Source: Bordetella parapertussis
Lineage (GTDB): Bacteria > Pseudomonadota > Gammaproteobacteria > Burkholderiales > SG8-41
Length of the DNA: 36,585 nt
NCBI GenBank assembly: GCA_945906815.1
Contig: CAMDRT010000044.1
Span: 1-36,585 of the forward strand
Reading direction: 5' to 3'
Made by a program: the position numbers and the translations under genes. The notes below the pieces were generated by a model, which was given only the letters and a program-made list of their open reading frames with translations, was not told where the DNA came from and ran no database searches. Within the stretch, counting starts at the first letter, position 1, and every line of letters starts with the position of its first letter. Shown here one piece after another: positions 1-6,700 of this stretch.

Positions 1-13
1 CGCCAACCCCGCC

Positions 14-250
14 CTACAGTAGCGTTTTCTTCACCGCCGCAACCTCCTGCACCGGATCTGCCGAAAAGACCCGCGCCGCCCGTCCATACCAATAGCGCGC
101 ATTATCAAGGTCGCCTTCCATCACATGCACGATGGCGTGCACCCAGCAGCCCGTGGCCGACGCGTCGCTTTGCACGATTTTGTGCGCAGCGTTCCAGTCG
201 CCCTGGTCGAGGTGTTGGAGCGCGGCGCCTAACGATTTTTGTTTATCCAT
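14..250 (-). CDS. Small TPR-like hypothetical protein
   Basis: A 78-residue soluble protein that I do not recognise as a named family. It has two similar helical hairpins, one around GDWNAAHKIV (near residue 18) and one around GDLDNARYWYGRAAR (near 47). This Gly-Asp spacing with Ala/Trp/Tyr positions resembles a pair of tetratricopeptide-type helices. There is no signal peptide or membrane segment. The ATG at 250 is preferred, but a GTG at 259 overlaps the stop of the upstream enolase-superfamily gene (GTGA), so translational coupling from that GTG is equally possible and would add three residues. It is the last visible gene of the catabolic-looking cluster. No function can be assigned; a small scaffolding or co-factor role for the enzyme is only a guess from coupling. 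Confidence 0.65.
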   Translation of the reverse strand: MDKQKSLGAALQHLDQGDWNAAHKIVQSDASATGCWVHAIVHVMEGDLDNARYWYGRAARVFSADPVQEVAAVKKTLL

Positions 251-255
251 GACTA

Positions 256-1419
256 TCACACCAGGGCACGCATCGCCGCATACAACTGATTCTGCGCCTC
301 AAAGCCTATGCCCGGCCGCTCGGGCAATTTGAGAAAACCATGCTCCACTCTGGCATCATCCGCAAAACCGGCGAAGATGCCAAACACACCCGGATAGGCT
401 TCACAGCCGCCCAGGCCGAAGCCGCCGACGAGGTGCAACGTCATCTGGTTGCCGCCGTGCGGAAACACCGCCTGCCGTGACCAGCCATGGCGCTGCAACA
501 TCTTCAGCGTGCGCGAGAACTGCACGATGCCATACGATTGCGGCACGTCGGTCTGGATAAAATCCATGCCCGCGCGCATGCCACCGAAGCGCACCAGGTT
601 TTCCACGTCCTGCGTGGAAAACAGATTTTCACCGGTACCTACCGCAGCGCCGTAGTGCGCGATGAATTCGCTGAGCCCTTCATAGTCGAGCGGATCAGTC
701 GGCTCCTCAAACCACTTGAGCTGGTAGGGCGCCAACGCCTTGGCGTAGGCGAGCGCGCGTTCGCGGGTGAAGCCCGCATTGGCGTCTACCGCAAGATGTT
801 GACTGGATTGCACAATTCTCAGCGCCGCCTCCACGCGTGCGAGGTCTTGCGCAATGCTCGCGCCGCCCACCTTGATTTTCATCACAGTGTAACCGCTGTC
901 CAGTTTGCCGCGGATTTCGGCCTGCAGTTCAGGGATGCCTTTGCCGGGCTCATACCAGCCCCCGCCCACGTAACACGGTATTTTATCGATCACCTTGCCA
1001 TCGTTGTAGCGCTCGGCCAGCACGCGATGTAAGGGCTTGCCGGCGATCTTGGCCACGGCGTCCCAGCACGCAACTTCAATGGTGCCGATGGCCACCGAGC
1101 GCTCGGTGTGCCCGCCCGGTTTCTCACGCTGCATCATGGCAGCAAGAATTTTTTCGGGATCGAGGTTGTCGCCCGCCGCATGGAGCAGCGACTCGGGCTG
1201 CGCCTTCAGGATGCGCGGAATGAAACGCTCGCGCATCTGCGCGCCGCAGGCATAACGTCCGGTGGAGTTAAAGGCGAAACCCACCACCGGTTTGCCCTCG
1301 CGCATGACATCGGTGATTACCGCCACCACCGAAGTGGTCATTTCGCTGAAATCAAACACCGCGTTGCTCAGCGTTGAGTTCAGCGGAATCGCGGTTTCAC
1401 GGATGTCTGTAATGCGCAT
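256..1419 (-). CDS. Mandelate racemase/muconate lactonizing enzyme-like (enolase superfamily)
   Basis: A 387-residue cytosolic enzyme of the enolase superfamily. These enzymes abstract a proton alpha to a carboxylate and stabilise the enolate with a divalent metal. The capping domain spans roughly residues 1-130 and a TIM barrel follows. Visible catalytic positions are the KxK motif (K181, K183), metal ligands D212 (VDANAGF), E238 (WFEEP) and E264 (GTGEN), and a His-Asp dyad from D291 and H321 (FPHGGN). That set matches the mandelate racemase subgroup, which includes sugar-acid dehydratases. Length is normal and all ligands are present, so it should be active. The exact substrate cannot be read from sequence; a hydroxy- or sugar-acid is likely given the neighbouring organic-acid type binding proteins. 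It is 102 bp downstream of the Bug gene and overlaps the small gene that follows. Confidence 0.9.
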   Translation of the reverse strand: MRITDIRETAIPLNSTLSNAVFDFSEMTTSVVAVITDVMREGKPVVGFAFNSTGRYACGAQMRERFIPRILKAQPESLLHAAGDNLDPEKILAAMMQREKPGGHTERSVAIGTIEVACWDAVAKIAGKPLHRVLAERYNDGKVIDKIPCYVGGGWYEPGKGIPELQAEIRGKLDSGYTVMKIKVGGASIAQDLARVEAALRIVQSSQHLAVDANAGFTRERALAYAKALAPYQLKWFEEPTDPLDYEGLSEFIAHYGAAVGTGENLFSTQDVENLVRFGGMRAGMDFIQTDVPQSYGIVQFSRTLKMLQRHGWSRQAVFPHGGNQMTLHLVGGFGLGGCEAYPGVFGIFAGFADDARVEHGFLKLPERPGIGFEAQNQLYAAMRALV

Positions 1420-1493
1420 CTTCTGCTTTCAAAAGATCGTTACATCGCTACACAATGCCGACTGCTGCGTAGGCCTGAAGAGACGGGGTACCT

Positions 1494-1517
1494 CGTTCAC
1501 TCCTTCACTCGTTCACG
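1494..1517. repeat. Half-element of the GTGAACG octamer repeat
   Basis: Three tandem octamers (CGTTCACT, CCTTCACT, CGTTCACG) lie 4 bp beyond the stop codon of the Bug-type gene. Read on the coding strand they are GTGAACG-type units, matching the arm that sits next to the upstream gene in the four complete arrays elsewhere in the window. No inverted partner arm is visible in the remaining 74 bp before the enolase gene, so this is a half-element. Confidence 0.8.
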
Positions 1518-1521
1518 GCCG

Positions 1522-2505
1522 TTAATCCGCCTTAATCCCGGCTGCCTTGATAATCGGTGTCCAGCGCGCGAGCTCGCTTTTCACGAAATCGCCCAGTTCT
1601 TCCGGCGTCGACGGCGCAGCTTCCGCCCCTTGCGCGAGCAGCATCGTTTTCACCTCCGCCCGATTCAATACTTCGGTGATTTCTTGATTGAGTTTCATCA
1701 CTACCGCGCGCGGCGTTTTCGCGGTGGTGAACAAACCAAACCACAGCCGCGCATCCATGCCAGGTATGCCGGCTTCGACCGCGCTGGGTATCTCCGGCGT
1801 GCCCGCAAAACGCGTTTTACTCGACACCGCCAGCGCCTTGACGCGCCCGGCCTTCAGTTGTGTGTGCGCCGTTACCGGTGACAGAAACGATATCTGCGTC
1901 TCCGACGACAACAGCGAGGTCAGCGCAAAACCCGCGCTCTTGTACGGCACGTGCAACACCTGCACACCCGCAATGCGGTTGAACAATTCACCCGCCAGAT
2001 GGCTCATCGTGCCATTGCCCGCCGACGCATAACTGAGGCCACCCTTGTGTTTGATGTAGGCGATCAATTCTTTGGCAGTACTCACCGGCATCGACGGATG
2101 CGTCACCAGCACCACCACGCCGGTAGTCATGCGCGAGAGCGGAGCGAAATCTCGCAGCGGGTCATAGGGCAGATCCTTGTACAGCGCCACCGCGCTCACC
2201 ATCGGCCCCGCGTGCCCCATGACCAGGTTGTAGCCGTCGGGGGCGGCCTTGGCCACCACATCGGCAGCGAGCGTACCCCCCGCGCCGGCGCGGCTGTCCA
2301 CCACCACCGGCTGATTCCATTTTTCATTGAGCTTCTGCGCGATAAAGCGCGACAGATAATCCGCCGTGCTACCCACCCCGCCACCCATGATGCGTAGGGG
2401 GCGGCTGGGAAATTCTCTGGCGTCTTGCGCCAGTGCTGCGCTCGCGCACAGCGTCAATGCGATCACGGCCAGTGGCATGGGTTGCATTAGTACACCTCGA
2501 TTCAT
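1522..2505 (-). CDS. Bug-family tripartite tricarboxylate transporter substrate-binding protein
   Basis: A periplasmic solute-binding protein of the Bug family, which is strongly expanded in Betaproteobacteria and delivers carboxylates to TctAB-type permeases. The start at 2505 gives 327 residues and a signal peptide (MNRGVLMQPMPLAVIALT, then cleavage near ALAQ). An internal ATG at 2487 with GAGGTG upstream is a plausible alternative. Family marks are FPSRPLRIM after the signal, QPVVVDSRAGAGG near residue 70, APDGYNLVMG near 90 and the VLHVPYK segment mid-protein. Length is typical. The gene follows the NMT1-like binding protein by 70 bp and precedes the enolase-superfamily enzyme, suggesting uptake and catabolism of one organic acid. 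No TctA or TctB permease gene is in the window, so it must use a permease encoded elsewhere, as many Bug proteins do. Confidence 0.9.
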   Translation of the reverse strand: MNRGVLMQPMPLAVIALTLCASAALAQDAREFPSRPLRIMGGGVGSTADYLSRFIAQKLNEKWNQPVVVDSRAGAGGTLAADVVAKAAPDGYNLVMGHAGPMVSAVALYKDLPYDPLRDFAPLSRMTTGVVVLVTHPSMPVSTAKELIAYIKHKGGLSYASAGNGTMSHLAGELFNRIAGVQVLHVPYKSAGFALTSLLSSETQISFLSPVTAHTQLKAGRVKALAVSSKTRFAGTPEIPSAVEAGIPGMDARLWFGLFTTAKTPRAVVMKLNQEITEVLNRAEVKTMLLAQGAEAAPSTPEELGDFVKSELARWTPIIKAAGIKAD

Positions 2506-2575
2506 CCGCAAGTCCTGTTTTATAACACTATTTTTGCGCTCTGGGCTAGCGCATGACTGGCGCCTGCGCATGGGT

Positions 2576-3454
2576 CTACGCATCGGCTTCGCGCAGATAA
2601 CTCACATCCAAGTATTGCGCAGCGCTGCTTTTAGCCGCAGTGTATTTCTCCGACGCCCAGACAAAATCCATCACCTGCCGCACGCCGTCTTCAGCGATTT
2701 GCGGGCGCGGACGGCTGAACACACGCTGCAGCGCCTGCGCCGCCACATCCGCTGCCATATTGAGCCGCGCCGGCAACAATTGCACCGCGGCGGCGTGGTT
2801 CGCCGCATCCTGCAGCCATGCGTAAGCCTGATTGAAGCCGCGAATAAACGCGATGAGTTCTGCCTGGTGCTCACGCGCCCACGCACGGCGCGCGGCCGCT
2901 ATCGGCCCTGGATACGCCGGAAAGAAATCACTCGATGCGCCGAGGCTCTTGAATCCAGCCGCCATCAGGTTGCGGTCAAAGGGCGGATTGATGAAACACG
3001 CCGAGCCCGCACCGTTCATCATGGCGTCGAAGCGTTCCTGCGAGCCGCCGACATTTTTAAAATGCGTCTCACTTTCTTGCAAACCGTGCTGCTCAAACAA
3101 CTTGCGCAATAACAGCGAATAGCCGGTGCGCGCATCATCCACCACGATGTTCTTGCCTTTGAGATCACGGATGCCGGCGATGTCTGGCGACACCATCAGC
3201 GACAACTCCGGCGCGTGCGATTGGGCCATGAAAATAAACAGGTCGGCGCCCTGCTCGACACCCCGCACGATATGGTCGACTTGCTGAAAGCCGATATCAA
3301 AGCCACCGTTTTTCAGCGCATCGAGCTGCTGAATTGACGAACCCGTGACCGTGAGATTGACCTCGGCACCGGCGTTTTGCCACAGGCCCAGCGCCTGCGC
3401 GACGTAGACCGGCCAAGTGTTCACACCTTCGGAAATCAAAGCCAGCCTAATCAT
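2576..3454 (-). CDS. NMT1/THI5-like ABC-type substrate-binding protein
   Basis: A 292-residue protein with the periplasmic-binding-protein type 2 fold typical of SsuA/TauA/NMT1-like proteins. The pattern is an N-terminal strand (IRLALISEG), then WPVYVAQALGLW near residue 14, the VTGSSIQQLDALKNGGFDIG block near 36, and DLKGKNIVVDDARTG near 99. Members usually feed ABC importers for sulfonates, nitrate, thiamine precursors or aromatic acids. The first residues (MIRLALISEGVNTWPVY) contain no hydrophobic export signal and no lipobox; the protein begins directly with the first core strand. It may therefore act in the cytoplasm, as an enzyme or regulator, or be exported through a partner. No ATPase or permease lies nearby. 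It is the first gene of the leftmost cluster, downstream of an AT-rich gap. Confidence 0.8.
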   Translation of the reverse strand: MIRLALISEGVNTWPVYVAQALGLWQNAGAEVNLTVTGSSIQQLDALKNGGFDIGFQQVDHIVRGVEQGADLFIFMAQSHAPELSLMVSPDIAGIRDLKGKNIVVDDARTGYSLLLRKLFEQHGLQESETHFKNVGGSQERFDAMMNGAGSACFINPPFDRNLMAAGFKSLGASSDFFPAYPGPIAAARRAWAREHQAELIAFIRGFNQAYAWLQDAANHAAAVQLLPARLNMAADVAAQALQRVFSRPRPQIAEDGVRQVMDFVWASEKYTAAKSSAAQYLDVSYLREADA

Positions 3455-3734
3455 TTTCAGCCCTTCATGACATGAGCCCGTATTGGGCGCGGAATTTTAG
3501 CATTGGTGTTAGCTGCCGCAGCGCTGCATGGCCAGTAGAAACTCTCAATTACACAATACGTTGCAGCACAGACTTCGAGTCTTACCACGCGTGTGACGTG
3601 CAACTGATGCTGCGCGTATTTGGCGGTTGATAAAAATCCTCATTAAATCATGTACAAAGCTTGATAGCGTTCCATATAGTTTTAATAACCTATTGAATTT
3701 AAATACATTTAATTTGTATTTTCAGATCGTAAAA

Positions 3735-3771
3735 CTATGCACAGTTTCTGTGGATAAGCTTGTGAACAAGC
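3735..3771. promoter_or_regulatory. Cluster of DnaA-box-like sites
   Basis: Three nonamers lie within 35 bp. CTATGCACA (3735-3743, + strand) has one mismatch to the consensus TTATNCACA. TGTGGATAA (3749-3757) is a perfect box on the - strand (TTATCCACA). TGTGAACAA (3761-3769) is a one-mismatch box on the - strand (TTGTTCACA). The third overlaps a perfect 5-bp stem, GCTTG-TGAA-CAAGC, at 3758-3771. They border an AT-rich stretch on their left, as DnaA boxes border the unwinding element in bacterial origins. Function is inferred from sequence alone. Confidence 0.5.
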
Positions 3772-3820
3772 GTGGAAATGAGCGCCTGCAACGCGGTTCT
3801 ATTGGCAATTATTCTACAGT

Positions 3821-3835
3821 GCCTAATTTTTAGGC
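3821..3835. terminator. Possible terminator stem-loop after the fused spermidine-synthase-like gene
   Basis: A perfect inverted repeat, GCCTAA-TTT-TTAGGC, sits 21 bp beyond the stop of the gene ending at 3857. On the transcribed strand it is not followed by a U-run, so if it stops transcription it is a weak intrinsic terminator. Confidence 0.35.
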
Positions 3836-3856
3836 GTCTTGATTGCGGCGGTGCGA

Positions 3857-5896
3857 TCAGCGCTTCAACACACCCAGCAAATTGTAAAAATCATCCGTCC
3901 ACAGGCGAAAGCCGGGGTCATGCGGCAGTGCTTGTGCAACGGAGCGTAGCGCCGGTGCCTGCAGTATTGCGCGATTCTTGGTGACAATAATTTGATCCGT
4001 CGCAGACAACCAGTATTCGACGCCGCTGCTGTGCTCCGGCTCGTCACTCACCATCACCGCGTTCATGCCGAATTCTCCAGCCAGCCGCGCCACCACCGGC
4101 GCAATGTCGACAAAACGATTGGTCGCCTGAAACACCATCACTCCGTCAGGCGCCAAATGTTTGACGTACACCGCCATCGCCTCCCGTGTCAGCAAATGCA
4201 TGGGTATCGAATCACCGGAAAATGCATCAATCGCCAGCAAATCAAAGCGTTGCGGGGCCTCGCGCTCCAGCGACAGGCGCCCGTCGCCCAGCACCACGTC
4301 GACCTGTGCCGGGCTGTCCTTGAGGAACGAAAATTCCAGCATCGCCGCCGCCGCCACTTGCGGATCTATTTCGTAAAAACGAAAGCTATCGCCGCTACGG
4401 GAGTAGGCCGCGATCGCACCCGCGCCCAGACCGATCACGCCCACCCGGCGCGGCGATTCAGGCAAACTCGCAAACGCGCGGCCATAGCCGCTGGTGAGGC
4501 CAAAATAGCTAGTCGCCTGGCGCCGATGCTCAGGCCCCAGCAGTTGCCCGCCGTGATTGATCGCGCCGTGATACATCACCCGAAACGGCGCGGGCGAGGG
4601 AAAATCCTTGGTGCGCACCACACCGTAAAAATTACGCACCATCACGCGCACATCGGCTGAATACTCGATCACATTCCGGATCGCCAGGCCGCTGGTCACG
4701 CAGGCCACCACCAACGCCAGCACCGCCATCCAGCGCGCCGCCGCCCGCGCGCTCCAGAACAGTAACAGCGCGCACGCCGCAACGGTGATACCCAATTCAA
4801 AATAACCTTTGAGCAGCAGGGGTGCTGCGATGCCGATCAGCAACGCACCCAGCGCACCGCCAATGGCAATCATCAGATAAAACGTGGTCAGATAGCGGGG
4901 CGCGGGACGCAGCCGGTAGAGCTCGCCATGGCAGAACATGCAGCATACAAACAGGCCCGCCACATACAGCGGCGCCGCAATATAAAGATCCAGCGATTCG
5001 CTAAACCACGCCATCGCTGGCAATGCCAGCGCCAGCAGCACAATAAACAGCGGGCGCACATACCAGCGGGGATGATCAAAACACAAAATGAAGGTAATCA
5101 GGTACAGCGACAGCGGTGCCAGCCACAAAAACGGAATGGACGCGATATTCTGCGTCAGGTGATTGGTGACGCCGAGCAACACGCACGAACCCATCGCCGC
5201 GTACGCTATCCAGGTCACACGCTCAGCCATAGCCGGCGCGGGCGTGTCGGCACCTGCGTCGGCTGCCTGCGCCGGCGCGGTCGCGGACGCCACGCGCGCG
5301 CTGCGCCACGCTGTCCACCCGCACAATGCGGCGAAAACGCCATACAGCACCGACCAGCCGTACGACTGCACGCTGCTGCGCAACCACGGCTCGATCGCCA
5401 CCGGATACGCCAGCAACGCGAGCAAAGAAGCGAAGTTCGACAACGCGAACAGCCGGTAGGGAACGGCGTGCTTGAAATGCCGCCAATACCACGCCTGCAG
5501 CAGCGGACTGGTAGCGGACAGCAGAAAATACTGCAAACCTATAGTGACGCCGAGCAACCCCAAGATAGCCAGCACCGGCGCCGAACCTGCTTCGCCGTCG
5601 GGCTTCCACTGCAGATCGGGAACGATCGGCAGCAGCAGCAAACTTAATGCGAGCAAAGCGATATGAATTTTGGCTTGTGTGCGCGGCGTCAGGCGCCGTG
5701 AGGTCCAGTCGGCGTAGGCATAGCCGGCCAGCAAAATACTTTGGAAAAACACCATACAAACCGCCCACACCGACGCCGCGCCGCCGAACCACGGCAAGAT
5801 CTGACGCGCGATAATCGGTTGCACCAAAAACAGCAAAAAAGCGCTAAGAAATATACTACCCGCGTAAAGCCGCATTCCGGAATGACCTTTACTCAT
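3857..5896 (-). CDS. Fused membrane (MFS-like)/spermidine synthase-like protein
   Basis: A 679-residue two-part protein. Residues 1-410 are highly hydrophobic, with about ten or more membrane segments beginning at YAGSIFLSAFLLFLVQPIIA (11-30), interrupted by an Ala-rich hydrophilic loop near 200-225. Residues 430-679 form a spermidine-synthase-like Rossmann domain: the nucleotide-binding loop GLGAG at 489-493, an acidic ribose ligand in YEID (E509), GDGR at 537-540, and IDAFSGDSIP around 556-565, where polyamine synthases keep their catalytic Asp. These fused proteins are widespread in bacteria; the aminopropyl acceptor and whether they transport anything are not settled as far as I know. No speD (S-adenosylmethionine decarboxylase) is in the window. 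The ATG at 5896 lacks a clear ribosome-binding site; an ATG at 5875 is an alternative. It stands alone between two gaps of 402 and 210 bp. Confidence 0.88.
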   Translation of the reverse strand: MSKGHSGMRLYAGSIFLSAFLLFLVQPIIARQILPWFGGAASVWAVCMVFFQSILLAGYAYADWTSRRLTPRTQAKIHIALLALSLLLLPIVPDLQWKPDGEAGSAPVLAILGLLGVTIGLQYFLLSATSPLLQAWYWRHFKHAVPYRLFALSNFASLLALLAYPVAIEPWLRSSVQSYGWSVLYGVFAALCGWTAWRSARVASATAPAQAADAGADTPAPAMAERVTWIAYAAMGSCVLLGVTNHLTQNIASIPFLWLAPLSLYLITFILCFDHPRWYVRPLFIVLLALALPAMAWFSESLDLYIAAPLYVAGLFVCCMFCHGELYRLRPAPRYLTTFYLMIAIGGALGALLIGIAAPLLLKGYFELGITVAACALLLFWSARAAARWMAVLALVVACVTSGLAIRNVIEYSADVRVMVRNFYGVVRTKDFPSPAPFRVMYHGAINHGGQLLGPEHRRQATSYFGLTSGYGRAFASLPESPRRVGVIGLGAGAIAAYSRSGDSFRFYEIDPQVAAAAMLEFSFLKDSPAQVDVVLGDGRLSLEREAPQRFDLLAIDAFSGDSIPMHLLTREAMAVYVKHLAPDGVMVFQATNRFVDIAPVVARLAGEFGMNAVMVSDEPEHSSGVEYWLSATDQIIVTKNRAILQAPALRSVAQALPHDPGFRLWTDDFYNLLGVLKR

Positions 5897-5942
5897 TATT
5901 GAAAATTAGCAGTACCCGGAACCCGTCTGCCTATAGGTGCAG

Positions 5943-5969
5943 CTTGTGCATCTCGTGCATCTCGTGCAT
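5943..5969. repeat. Three tandem 9-bp repeats upstream of the fused spermidine-synthase-like gene
   Basis: CTTGTGCAT, CTCGTGCAT and CTCGTGCAT follow each other without gaps, about 47 bp upstream of the start codon at 5896. A degenerate fourth unit (CTGGTCCGT) follows. No inverted copy is visible nearby, unlike the arrays in the nuo and car operons. The rest of the 210-bp gap up to 6106 is GC-rich and shows no gene. Confidence 0.7.
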
Positions 5970-6106
5970 CTGGTCCGTCTGCCATGCCGCGGGAGAATAT
6001 CATGCGGGCGGGTTCGCCACCGCTGCGGATACTGCCGCGCGTTTGCTGGGGGGATATTTTTCGCTGCGTCGCGCGCCGTCCAATGACTCGCGCCGGCGCG
6101 CAAGGG

Positions 6107-6643
6107 TCACCACTCGCCGCGCAGCAATTTCTCAGCCCACAGCAAGCCCATCACCGCCTTGGCTTCGGTGATGCGACCATCGCGTATCCATGTCATCGCT
6201 TCGGCCACTGGCACCAGCATCATTTCCAGAAATTCGTCGTCGTCGAGATGGCGCCCCGCCTGCGTGAGGCCGCGTGCCAGATACAGCTCGATGTGTTCGT
6301 CGGTGTAGCTGATGCCCGGGTGCAACGTGGTCAAATGCCGCCACTCGGCGGCGATGTAACCGCACTCTTCACGCAGCTCGCGCTGGGCAGCATGGAGCGG
6401 CGCTTCGCCCGCGTCCATCTTACCCGCGGGTAGCTCGATGAAATGGCGATTGAGCGGATAGCGATACTGGCGTATCAGTGTGATGGTGTTGTCGTCCGGC
6501 ATGGCGATAATCATCGCCGCGCCCGGATGCACTATATATTCGCGCGTGGTTTGGTGGCCGTTGGGCAGGCGCACGCAATCTGACTTTACATGCAGCAATC
6601 TGCCTTGAAAAACCGTCTGCGAAGTGAGCGCGGTTTCGCTCAT
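6107..6643 (-). CDS. nudF: Nudix hydrolase, ADP-ribose pyrophosphatase type
   Basis: A 178-residue cytosolic Nudix hydrolase, most likely cleaving ADP-ribose to AMP and ribose 5-phosphate. The Nudix box is complete at residues 74-95 (G-x5-E-x7-RELREECG). It is preceded by REYIVHPGAAMI and LIRQYRYPLNRHFIELPAG, the segment that distinguishes ADP-sugar pyrophosphatases from other Nudix enzymes. The ATG at 6643 is chosen because an upstream TTG (6673) would only add ten residues of low-complexity sequence. It is 57 bp downstream of nuoN and probably shares its transcript. Nudix genes after nuoN are a recurrent arrangement in Betaproteobacteria; a link with NADH turnover, such as removing ADP-ribose from NAD breakdown, is plausible but inferred. 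Confidence 0.88.
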   Translation of the reverse strand: MSETALTSQTVFQGRLLHVKSDCVRLPNGHQTTREYIVHPGAAMIIAMPDDNTITLIRQYRYPLNRHFIELPAGKMDAGEAPLHAAQRELREECGYIAAEWRHLTTLHPGISYTDEHIELYLARGLTQAGRHLDDDEFLEMMLVPVAEAMTWIRDGRITEAKAVMGLLWAEKLLRGEW

Positions 6644-6700
6644 GTCCAGCCCCGCTGCCTGGTCAGCAGCCAAGCATGAACTCCGGGGCGCCCGTCACGC

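Larger units (their letters stand above)
3455..3856. other. AT-rich intergenic region without a credible gene
   Basis: 402 bp separate the NMT1-like gene from the end of the fused membrane/spermidine-synthase-like gene. The stretch from about 3640 to 3740 is much richer in A and T than anything else in the window. It is followed by a cluster of DnaA-box-like nonamers at 3735-3769 and a stem-loop at 3821-3835. A second small inverted repeat, AGACT-TCG-AGTCT, lies at 3570-3582. A short + strand open frame (3627-3833) has no recognisable protein features. The promoter of the cluster to the left should lie here, but I found no convincing -35/-10 pair. Confidence 0.7.

Noticed and set aside
3627..3833. 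A 68-codon + strand open frame in the AT-rich gap
   Set aside because: Its composition simply reflects AT-rich DNA, there is no ribosome-binding site, and it runs through the DnaA-box-like cluster.
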